Below, one piece after another: positions 10,134-18,820 of a DNA stretch of 32,341 nt (its first letter is position 1; every line of letters starts with the position of its first letter). The stretch is from Zygnema cylindricum. Lineage: Eukaryota; Streptophyta; Zygnematophyceae; Zygnematales; Zygnemataceae. The notes beneath the pieces are model-generated. The model was not told the origin of the DNA and did not search any database. It saw nothing but the letters and a program-made list of their open reading frames with translations. The stretch is taken from NCBI GenBank assembly GCA_037447655.1, contig JBBHKE010000275.1:1-32341 (forward strand). Direction: 5' to 3'. The position numbers were made by a program, and so were the translations under genes.

Positions 10134-11169
10134 TGCAATTTTGTGTCCTCCATTGGACTACAGAATACAAGAAGCCTCTAGATAGTTGTTAACTAGCCCA
10201 CTTTAACCCACAGCCAATGCTGGCCAGGCAATCAAGCTGACAATCTAAATGCACCCCTATGCAGCGTGGACTCCCCTGAGTTTGTAGGAAAATGAATCTC
10301 TGAAAACGCCCAGCCAGGCGATAAGTTATGAGACAGTAAAAATGCCAATTTGTACAAACTCTCAAAGGGAGAGGTGACTACCTACCAAAATTTTCTAAGT
10401 CCTGATTCTCTCTAATAACTTCTATCTATTGGAGTACGGACCAATCAGATTACTGTACCGTACAAAAAGTACTACTGCCGGTGTACCTTTTGTACGGCCA
10501 ATGTACGACAAGGCTATTAAGCGGACGCGTGTCTGCATTTCACTCGGCCGTACGTTCCTCGGAATTCCTATGACCGAATGTCATCTTTCCACGTGGCTCC
10601 AGGTCATGCCACGTCACAAAACGCCAAAGTGACTACCCCGGGATTTCGGCGATGATGTGCACCGTTGGATTTTATGCGAAACGCAATCTTAGCCGTAATT
10701 AATACTTGCGCGGCATTTGTTTCGCTGTCGAAAAAAAATGCGTGGTATCCGTTTTGAATTACTATCGTACGACGTACTTTCTAAAACTGAATCTATTTAC
10801 GCCGTAAACAGTTGTAATTAAATGGATTTAATTCACCCGAACTATATATATATCTATCACATACCATAGCACTTAGCATTGGTCCTAGTCTATTAGTATA
10901 AAGCTAACCGCTGTCGGCCAACTTGACGAACTGTAGGTACCGGGATCAAATCTCTGGTTCGTCAAGTATATTTTTAGTAGCATACTAAAAATAGCTGCCT
11001 GTTGAACTAAGGCAGCCATGGATCAACCACCCTCTCTAACTTTCAGTGACTACAACAAGTATGGGGGCTAGAGAGCGGAGGTGGAGGCAGGCTGCCCGTC
11101 TTTTTTTTTTCCTTTTATACAAACATATATAAACCTAGAAAATACTCTAGAAATCTATAAATTTCAACA
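10134..11169 (-). mobile_element. Third M-type LTR, minus orientation
   Basis: It has TGCAATT...TTTCAACA ends like the M LTRs and a length of 1036 bp. It has a G-box (10589-10596), the same GTAC blocks and a decayed hairpin (near 10270). Left of about 10985 it differs from the M LTRs by several percent up to 15%. Right of that point it is identical to the M 5' LTR. It has no matching target duplication: ACCAC precedes it and ATTCT follows. No internal region of its own is joined to it. It is therefore best read as a recombinant LTR. Confidence 0.88.
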
Positions 11170-11734
11170 ATTCTTTTTGCATTCAACCAAGGGAAGTCAG
11201 GTTGTCATAGGGGACAAGGTGGTCAGAATGTTTTTGTGCCAAGGTGGAAATTATTTAGTGGGAAAGTCAAAAGTGCAAGCATTATCTTAAAGATGTTATA
11301 TAGGCTGCATCGTTTGTGGGCATATCGAGGCCACCGAGTTTCAGGTTATGAGCCCACCCTATAGGTTTTCTATATTTGATTGATCAAACTTTTTTTATTG
11401 GTAGATGAATATGCAAGGTGCTCTCTTTGAGAAACATCTATGGGGGATAGTGTTCAGACATATTCGATGCCCCTCACCACCGGGATTTAGAGGGACACGT
11501 TTTTCTTTCACCTCCACAACTACAGCATCGATAATATTGACCAAAACCATTGAGTTAAGTGAGGGAGGGGAGGAAATTTTCATAGAGGGAGAAAAGGGAG
11601 GAGCCACATCTTAAGGAACTCCATTGTTAAGGAATTTTCCAACAAAAATACCACAAACAATGACGGTAAGGAGTTAGATAGAAGGGTTAGAATATGAGAA
11701 ATGACATTATAAAGAAATTGTTGATAGACACTTT
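10985..11734. repeat. 750-bp identical duplication, copy 2
   Basis: Offset 2328 from copy 1. In this copy the E1 gag continues past the duplicated part, so this side preserves the original E1 order. Copy 1 is cut short by the RT fragment. Confidence 0.95.
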
Positions 11735-12165
11735 ATTTTTAGAATTGTAGTAAAGGCCATTGCACTTACCCCTTATTGAACTCATGTTGTCTTCTCAAAT
11801 TTGGGAGTCACTAGTAAACAAATATAAGAGAGGGTCATTGCAGCAGCAACAGCTGGTAGAAAATAAGATTTTAGCTTATACTTACAAGGGTGGAAGCATG
11901 AATGAGAAAATAAGATTTTAGCTTATACTTACAAGGGAGGAAGCATGAATGATTATTACAGTAACTCAGGAGATTTATTTGAAGAACTAAAGACAGCAAG
12001 AAAATCATGGTCTGAGAGACAAAGAGTGAATACATTGATTATAAAACACTGTGAAGAGTATGACAATATAATTAACAGATTGCAAGATATAGGTGATACC
12101 AATTAGAATTGGGATGATACAGTGGGGATGATACTAGTGAAATAAAATACAATAAAACTAGGCAT
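11324..12165 (+). pseudogene. gag: E1 gag, copy 2, longer but decayed
   Basis: It repeats the first gag copy up to 11734 and goes on through the middle of gag: IWESLVNKYKRGS, QQQLVENKILAYTYKGGSMN, RVNTLIIK and DNIINRLQD. These parallel IWEALNHIYKSET, AFVYKSGSM and INTLLMKLPDEYENII in element G. A 46-bp tandem duplication (11859-11950) shifts the frame, and stops lie at the Trp-Asn region and after MILVK. The gag ends near 12165 before the zinc knuckle, where sequence of the opposite-strand relic C3 begins. The segment 11170-11343 before it is the second copy of the E1 LTR end. Confidence 0.82.
11859..11950. repeat. 46-bp tandem duplication inside E1 gag
   Basis: GAAAATAAGATTTTAGCTTA and what follows occurs at 11859-11904 and again at 11905-11950, with one difference (GGGTGG against GGGAGG). 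Because 46 is not a multiple of three it breaks the gag frame. Confidence 0.95.
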
Positions 12166-12225
12166 GCACATCCTCATCCTTTTGTTTCCATGTAGCTATT
12201 GCCAACTCTTTTATAGCTTTTTCTG
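12160..12225 (-). pseudogene. gag: C3 gag, part downstream of the MITE
   Basis: On the minus strand this reads AEKAIKELAIATWKQKDEDV and then a stop. That resembles the stretch of copia gag a few dozen residues after the FDGKNFYDW motif. It is in the place expected if the MITE-like element at 12226-12732 interrupted the gag seen at 12733-12921. Confidence 0.55.
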
Positions 12226-12732
12226 CTACACCGCAAATCGTAATTAGAGTAATGAAAAAATTAGAGAACAAAAACTAAAAAAAAAAATTAGAGTAATCAA
12301 CACTAATTTATGTGATATAGTTGTTTCAACTATGAAGATTACTCTAATTTATTTAAGTACTCTAATTTGGCACGCTAATATCCCCTACTGTAAATAAGGT
12401 ATTTGTGCAAAATTTGGCAAAACGTATAGTTTATCGTCACTTTGACGTTTGCACTACGCGGTTTGTTAAAACGCAGTTACATGATAACAGCATGCATTAA
12501 ATCATTATTTGTACTTTTTTACTTAAAAAAGTACAATTTTGCACGATCGGAGGTCGTCCGTACTCCATAGTATTTAAAATGAACCTCTATTATAATTAAA
12601 AATGCTAATTAAACTTTACCTTAAATAGAATAATGAAAAAGTTAGAATCATTTACTCTATTTCATGTGATAGAGTCGAAATTTTGAGCGACCATATTAGA
12701 GTAATTTACTCTAATTACGATTCGCGATGTAG
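12226..12732. mobile_element. MITE-like element with about 28-bp terminal inverted repeats
   Basis: The left end CTACACCGCAAATCGTAATT and the reverse complement of the right end CTACATCGCGAATCGTAATT match with two mismatches. The match continues through AGAGTAA. The 507-bp interior is AT-rich, non-coding, and has further copies of ATTAGAGTAA/TTACTCTAAT near both ends, a typical subterminal repeat pattern. Copia gag sequence of C3 lies on both sides. I see no clear target duplication. Flanks TTTTTCTG and TGTATCAG share five of eight bases, so the superfamily stays open. The right end with two more bases would read CACTACA, but the left does not support a CACTA terminus. Confidence 0.7.
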
Positions 12733-12921
12733 TGTATCAGTAGAGGAAAGGATAGGAGGTTTTGAAATTCCTATAAAATGGTACTAAATCTTCTCGTGTT
12801 TGAAAAAATGCATGGCTGAAAAGGACCAATCATAAAAGTTTTTGCCATCAAACTTCTGGATGCTATTAGATGTGGCATGGCCAGGCCCATAACCTATTGG
12901 AGGTGGATTGACGGAAGCCAT
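12733..12921 (-). pseudogene. gag: C3 gag N-terminus, starting within its LTR
   Basis: On the minus strand a frame from ATG at 12921 reads MASVNPPPIGYGPGH and then KFDGKNFYDWSFSAMHFFKHE. This is the usual N-terminal copia gag motif (FDG-x-NF-x-W). The start codon is 23 bases inside the LTR, and the frame passes through the PBS at 12894-12884. It continues a few codons past the stop-free part (12784) to the MITE. This family is clearly different from M, D and G, with a different phase through the PBS. Confidence 0.75.
12884..12894 (-). other. Primer-binding site of C3 (11-base core)
   Basis: On the minus strand GGTTATGGGCC matches the complement of the initiator tRNA-Met anticodon arm over 11 bases and then diverges (TGG). 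Three bases separate it from the LTR end CTCCA. The Gly-Tyr-Gly codons of gag overlap it, so its ATG is not in the gag phase here. Confidence 0.6.
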
Positions 12922-13531
12922 GAAATTATACACAAGAGAAAGATTAATGCATTGGAAAAACAAATAGATTTGTATTTGGGATGATTTCATTAAGTGAGAA
13001 AAGTTACTTTTATACAAAATACACAGTGCTAATTACTTTGAAGCCTAAGCGCTTTATGGTGCGCTCTAGATAAAGGATCCAAGTCTAGATTCTAATTAAT
13101 GTGTTCGTGACTTTACCTAATTGACGTTACGACTATATTCCACTGTATGCACTCTACATTCTAACATATGTAGTCTAGAGTCTAAAAAATTGACTTTAGA
13201 GCAGCAATGTACAGAAGTAATCAAGACCTGAAGTAACGACGTAGAGTAAAGCGACAAAAAGTACAACAACACAAACAAAATACAAAAGAGAATCACAACA
13301 AGGAGAAATAAACATACGTAGGTCAAAGAGAGAGACCGTCGCTCAAAGAACTTGTACGTAGGGCGGCACGACTAGGCCGACGTATGTAATGATAAATACG
13401 GACAAGACCAAAAGAGAGTCGCCCAAAGGAATTGTACGTAGGGTGGTAAGAGTGGACCGTCACACGTAATAAAATGTATAGACGGGACCAAGAGTGACAA
13501 AAAGTGAACCGACGCTAAATGACCCTTAACA
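12898..13531 (-). mobile_element. LTR of relic C3
   Basis: On the minus strand a TGTTAAGGGTCATTTAGC start (13531) and a CCTCCA end (12898) bracket 634 bp. The right end abuts the broken gag of C2, as expected for an insertion into C2. The interior carries an 80-bp tandem repeat. Boundaries rest on TG...CA ends, the PBS position and loss of C2 homology. A second LTR was not found. Confidence 0.6.
13338..13497. repeat. Two 80-bp tandem repeats in the C3 LTR
   Basis: GTCGCTCAAAGAACTTGTACG (13338) and GTCGCCCAAAGGAATTGTACG (13418) start two units that stay alignable over 80 bases at roughly 75-80% identity. This is an old duplication, possibly of a promoter block. Confidence 0.8.
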
Positions 13532-14185
13532 TCAAGAATAAAAGCCAATAAGTATACACGGGTTTTATGAATTTTAAAATCAAACCGAATGAGTTGATGG
13601 ATGATGTCGTGAAGCGGTTTAATATTTTTCTCAAGCAATTAATCGACAATGGCCGAGTTATCATGGATGCGAACAAATTATGTGTTTTTATTAATGCCTT
13701 ACGGGATAAGCTTTCGCATATCTTGGATTTATCGTCAATTTCAATAAATTGTCGCAGGGAGTTCAAAACCTTCTTCTAGTGGTAGAGGAGTTCTCGACTC
13801 AACTACTTCTAAAACCCTGAATTTATATTTTGCCGATGTTAGGGGGTGCGCCATAAGGGGTGGCTCAAGAGGTAGTGGTGGGGGTCGAGGTAATAAGAAA
13901 GATCAAGGTTGTCCACCGAAGGTCCCTTTGGATCTTACCAATGTGACATGCTACTGGTGTAACCGACTTGAACATCTAATTTTATCTTGTCCTCGTAACG
14001 ACAAGCCATGTCATTTTTTTGGAAAATAGGGGCACATGAGCCCTCAATGTTATAGGAAGAATGGAGAAACATGTGGTGGAAGAGGGCGTAGAGGAGGAGA
14101 TAGAGGCGGCGGAGGTGGTGGCCGAGGAGGAGGCCGCTGCGGAGGCTGTGGTTATGGAAATGCAGATTGTTTTGATTATGGTAAT
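13532..14185 (+). pseudogene. gag: C2 gag, 5' truncated, with zinc knuckles
   Basis: The open part starting at 13567 reads NFKIKPNELMDDVVKRFN...LIDNGR...FINALRDKLS, the middle domain of plant copia gag. After a stop and frame changes come a Gly/Arg-rich stretch, CYWCNRLEHLILSC (CX2CX4HX4C) and a second, damaged knuckle CHFFGK-stop-GHMSPQC near 14010-14055. A Gly/Arg-rich tail (about 14085-14150) follows. The left end is cut by the C3 LTR, the right end by the solo LTR at 14186. It belongs with the pol at 15082-17975. The family differs from M, D and G. Confidence 0.82.
14181..14185. repeat. Target site duplication GTAAT, left copy
   Basis: GTAAT stands directly before TGTTGAAAAG and again directly after the LTR end AAATTTCA at 15077-15081. 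This proves an insertion in C2 gag. Confidence 0.92.
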
Positions 14186-15076
14186 TGTTGAAAAGAGGTA
14201 ATTAATAGTTCACTTCCCTATTTTTGTTTTGTTTTAAAGAAAGAGAGTAAGGATCAAAGGCGCGCCATGGCTGCCGCCATGTTTAGAAAGTGGCAGTTTT
14301 TTGCAGTTAAGGGTATTTTGGCTAAAATGATGCCTAGGTTCAGATTTGAACCTGTGACCTGTAAATCTTTATAGGCTCACGCCTTAACCATTAAGGCGAT
14401 ACGATACGATACACGTGTCGGGTTTTATAAATATATAAACGTTAACAAAACAGCTAATTAACAGCAGACTAACCAAAAGGAGCAATTTCTGCATGTACGC
14501 GAATCTGAACCGTGTAAAATATGTTTTGATCGGACGGCCGGAATTATAGCCGCCACGCGAAGTGAGCTTTTTGGCGGCATACGGATATAGCGTCACGCGG
14601 TGCCACGTCGCGCCACATTATTTGATACCGGAGAAGATGGGAGGAGGAACCATGGCTTTCGATATGACAGGTGTCACCTTGTAGACCTTTTCGTACAATG
14701 GTCGTACAATAAGTACATCGCCCATTGTACCTTCTTGTACTTTATAGTGTTCCTATTGGACTAGGGTTTAATAGTAGGTAGTCGTGAGTAGGCAGACCGA
14801 GACTTAGTAATATTTAGGTACCTCTCTCTCTAAGAGAACTTGTAACTATAAAAGTCATCTTTGACTAGCCATAACTTACTGCTCAGGTGAGCAAATTCAG
14901 TGATTCTTTTTGCGTTTGACTCAGGGGAGTCTTGTCCTCACAGGGGTGAAAGTGGTCAGAATATTTGTGTGCCTGGGCGGCGCTTATTCAGCGGGAAAGT
15001 AGAAGGGGCAAATATTATCCTAGAGGCTTTACATAGGCTGCTCATTCTGTGGGTCAATGGAGACCACAAAATTTCA
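14186..15076 (+). mobile_element. Solo LTR (E1 family) in C2
   Basis: This complete 891-bp LTR has TG...CA ends and a five-base target duplication but no internal region, the product of LTR-LTR recombination. It starts like the E1 LTR (TGTTGAAAAGAGGTAATTAATAG). It carries the CATGGCTGCC block (about 14266), a tRNA-like segment (14337-14400), TATAAAAG (14847-14854) just after a CTCTC/AGAGAA hairpin, CAGTGATTCTTTTTGC, GACTCAGGGGAGTC (14918-14931), and the terminal ATGGAGACCACAAAATTTCA. Confidence 0.93.
14337..14400 (-). other. Antisense tRNA-like segment in the solo LTR
   Basis: This is the clearest of the tRNA-like modules. On the minus strand an A-box-like AATGGTTAAGGCG (14392-14380) is followed after 27 bases by GGTTCAAATC (14352-14343). 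That is one base off the B-box GGTTCGANTC, and it pairs with GAACC to form a T-arm-like hairpin. Acceptor stem and CCA context are not evident, so I do not call a tRNA gene. Confidence 0.5.
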
Positions 15077-15081
15077 GTAAT
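15077..15081. repeat. Target site duplication GTAAT, right copy
   Basis: Partner of 14181-14185. C2 sequence resumes after it. Confidence 0.92.
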
Positions 15082-17975
15082 GATTTCGATGATAGCTTTT
15101 CGATTTTTAATCTTACACTTTATTCGATGAATAAAGGAGTGGGTTATTGATATGGGTGCATCTCACCATGTTTGTACGGATGCCAACTTATCCGATAATA
15201 TGCAAGAATTAACTGTCCCAAAAAATAATTTGCTTGCAAGCGGCCATGTCTTCTCGTTTGGCACGGTTGTCACGGTCCGGTTTGATGTCTTATCATGGGA
15301 TGTTGATGGAAAATAGAAATCGATGAAGTATCATCTATAAAATACACTTTATATTACGAATGGCTCAGCGAATTTATTGAGAGTTCCGCAAATCCATCGG
15401 ATAGGTGGAAGTTTACTTACGAGAGGTGATCATTCTATTGCAATTTGGAATGAAAATGGGAATGTTATTGGTGAACCAGTAGTGACGGATGCGAATCATA
15501 CTCGGATTTTATGAAGGAGGCCGAAATCTAAAATTCCCACCGTGGTAATTTCACATTAAATTTCGGAGTTAAAATGTGATCTTACATTATGGCATCACTA
15601 GAAGTGTCATGCATCCGAGGAAAGTTTGAAGAAGATGATTAGACATTCTTCGGTGAGGGGTTTGGATCTTGCATCCGGTGAGAATGTAAACGGATGTGCA
15701 AGATGTAGCCAAGGGCGTCAAAGTGAAATCACATCTGAATAAAGACACAAAGCATCGAGCTCAAAGTCTTTTATAGCTTGTTCACATTGATCTTTGTGGG
15801 CATTTTATACCCAAAAAAATTGGAGGTTATAAAAATATTTTGGTAATCATTGATGATTCTTCTCTAAAATAATGGGTTTATTTATTGAAAAAGAAATTGG
15901 ATGCTTTTGAAAACCTTTAAAGAATAGCATGTTATGGTCGAAAGGCAAAGTGATAAAAAGCTTTAATCTTTTTGGTTCGATAATGAAGGTGAGTTTGTTT
16001 TTTTTTATAGGTATTGTAATGAGTGGGGGGTAAGGCATCAATTCACCGCGCTCTATTCTCTAGATTCAAATGGAGCAGCTGAGAGGAATAATTGAACGTT
16101 ACAAAAAATGGTCCGAGTGATGATTCAAAGCTCCGGACAAGAATTATTTTTGTGGGGAGATGCGATTCTTACGGAAAATTATATTTATAACCCGAGACTC
16201 ACTTCAATTTTTTTGGAAGTAAAACGCAGGTGTAGATGTGGAGTGGAAAAAAGCCCCCAATTCATCACTTGAAAATTTGGGGATATAGTGCGACGGTTTA
16301 TGTTGAACCGACAAGGAGAAGGGGAAATTTCGCGCCTAAGAGTTGGCTCAAAACTTTTATGAGATATAATGCGAAAGGGAATCTTTCTAGAGTATATGAT
16401 CTCTCTTGTCACACTGTGGAGTAATCTCAAAACGTGGATTTTCATGAAGATCTCAACTCTACTATGAAATCCGTGGAGAAGTTTAATGGGAATTTGGATT
16501 TTTATAGGGAGAGTGGTATTGAGATCTTACCAAACATTGTGCATTCAGGAAACCGATAAGGAACCGAATGTGAATTCTTAGAAAAAGAAATTGGAAAAAC
16601 CGATTGACATATAGAAAGTTCATATTCTCAAGTGCCTTCCGACATTCAAAAATCTCAAAGCTACAAATCGATTATTAAATCAAGTGAGTAGGAAATTGAA
16701 TTCGAGGAGGAGAAACACAATGAACAAGTTTTACGAATGAGCTCTCACATTAAGAGAGGGAAAAAACCAAAAAATCTCTCTTACATTCAAAAAGGAGAAA
16801 ATGCATCAAATTCGGCTTATTTCCTTTCCAATGCCAAGGAGACTGAGTTTCTTTTATAGCAATCCTTTACAAAAAAATATGAGCAGCGACTCTCTATCTT
16901 ATAGAGAGGCAAGAAGGCCGACCGATTGGGAGACTATTAGGAAATCGGCGTGGGAGAAAGAATTTAAGTCGGTGGTTGATAATCGAACATTTGAGAAAGT
17001 AAAACTACCCGAGGAGAAAAATGCGATTGGTGCAAAATAGGTCTTGAAAACAAACACCCGAGCTTTAGGTGAAATTATCAAGTATGAGGTGCGGCTTATA
17101 TATAATTGATTCCAACAACGAGAGGGAATGGATTTTAAGGAGACTTATGCTCCCGTGGTGAAGTTCGAATCACTGCGGATTATTATTGCCCTTGCAGCGT
17201 CCGATAAAAAGCGCCTCTATCAAATGGACATTGAAACGACTTTTTGAAATGGCGAATTAGAGGAAAAGGTACATATGAAGGAACCGTAAGTCGTGTCTCT
17301 TTTGAATGAAAGAAATGTATGGTACCTGCGAAATTCTCTTTATGGTTTGAAACATGCACCACGCACGTGGTATTTGAGACTTCATAAAGTACTGTTGAAT
17401 TTCGGTTTTGTACGGACTGCGTCCAACTCCGGAGTTTTCCTGTAAGGTGAAAGAGTTGACCAAATTATATATTATGTATACATGGATGATTTTTTTATGT
17501 CGTGCAACACGTTGGAGCGCATTTATGAGTTGAAACGATACATAGGATTACATTTCGAATAAACGGATCTTAGAGAACTAGAATATAGCCTCAGAATTGG
17601 AGTTATAAATGACAAAGAGGAGAACATTAAATTGAGTGAAGCTCAATATTGTAAGGAGATTTTATGATATCTTGATGGCGTGCGACACGTTGGAGCGCAT
17701 TTATGAGTTGAAACGCTCCTTTGGATTACATTTCGAAATAACAAATCTTGGAGAAGTACAATATATCTTAGGAATTGAAGTTATCCGCAATGAAGAGGGG
17801 AATGTTAAATTGATTCAAGCTCAATATTATACTGAGATTTTAGAGAGATTTTGTATTATTGATGCGAAACCGCTTTCTATACCGTTACAACCAAATCTAC
17901 ACATTTGTAAGTTTGAAGAGGAAGATTCTATGCACGTACCATATCGTGAGGCAATTGGCTCACTAAGGTTGTGTG
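15082..17975 (+). pseudogene. pol: C2 pol: protease, integrase, RT, heavily mutated
   Basis: The order protease, integrase, RT is that of copia. Protease: WVIDMGASHH near 15140 (Met replaces the active-site Ser of DSG). Integrase: HIDLCG (about 15784), WFDNEGEF (Asp codon 15979) and AAER (Glu codon 16081), 33 residues apart. Then KPPIHHLKIWG (16245). RT: RRPTDWETIRKSAWEKEF, DFKETYAPVVKFESLRI, QMDIETTF (about 17222), LYGLKHAPRTW and YMDD (17479-17490). The RT then carries an internal duplication (17495-17842) and ends at REAIGSLR. RNase H and the 3' LTR are missing, because unrelated sequence starts at about 17976. Many stops and frameshifts make it long dead. Confidence 0.85.
17495..17842 (+). 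repeat. Diverged tandem duplication inside C2 RT (offset 178)
   Basis: GTGCAACACGTTGGAGCGC at 17502 and GTGCGACACGTTGGAGCGC at 17680 head two about 170-bp copies, both encoding TLERIYELKR...GLHFE...AQY. Copy 1 has stops, copy 2 is open. They are only about 80% alike, so the copies may derive from different elements and not from a recent slip. Confidence 0.8.
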
Positions 17976-18820
17976 CTTATGTGTTCATATAAGGGTTTTT
18001 TTCCGTTGTTTTCACAAAAAATGGGACTTGCAACGAGAAAATCTTACGCCGAACAAAAAATGTGCAAGAACCCAAGTACATTTCGCGTAATTTTGAAACA
18101 TTGAGCGTACTCTTATTTGGCGTTTTTATCCTTTTGACCCACTTCCAGCTCAACTTCACACTTGTACTGAAATCAACTCTGGAGGTGATTCTAATAGAAG
18201 TAATAGCAAATTGATGTATAGCAAAACAATATTGGACGCGTGAAACATCTTCAAAAATGTTTTCACGAGGGAGAGTACACGTTATTTTTTCCCTACGCGC
18301 ATGAACGTACGAAAATGACAAGCATGTACGGAAAAAAAAGTATTGGGGTCTCACACCTCCACTTCAATTTATTGGTCATTTGCAAAAGTTTACGTCGTCC
18401 TTCTCTCTCCCCCACTTTCTCACTTGATCGCTCCTCTTTCTCTCTTCTCTAAATGAAATGAAATAAACATAGTATCAAATGAAAGATATATTATTTTTCT
18501 TAAATTCGAATATTTTTGGTCTTAGTTTGATGGCATATCGAATAATAAAAGATAACAAAAAGAAATCGGGAAGCCATGGCAAAAAGTATACATACTGATG
18601 ACGTCACAAGGTAGCATGACTTCGCAATGTCACAAAACCCTAAACATCTAAAATGTCACAAAAACCTCAACGTCTACAACCGTCACCATTTTTGTAGACG
18701 TCACCAATTTTAATGAGTTTCGTAGTCGTCTACATTTCGTTTCATACTCTGTCGCGCATTTTGTGGACACGATGTAGACGTGTACAACTATAATATATTT
18801 ATATTACCAAAGGTCCAAGT
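17976..18820. other. Unassigned 845-bp interval
   Basis: I find no gene or known element here. It has a pyrimidine-rich tract (about 18398-18450) and several TGTAGACG motifs. A hairpin with 10-base arms ACGTCTACAA/TTGTAGACGT lies at 18671-18702. It may be LTR or flanking sequence of a lost element. Confidence 0.5.

Noticed and set aside
12226-12732. CACTA transposon
   Set aside because: Only one end can be read as CACTACA, the other end reads TGCTACA, and no three-base target duplication fits.
12898-13531. CRISPR-like array from the 80-bp repeats
   Set aside because: There are only two diverged units without spacers, in a plant LTR.
14337-14400. A functional tRNA gene
   Set aside because: A and B box spacing fits, but no acceptor stem pairing or full cloverleaf is evident, and the segment recurs as an LTR part. 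I kept it only as a tRNA-like module.
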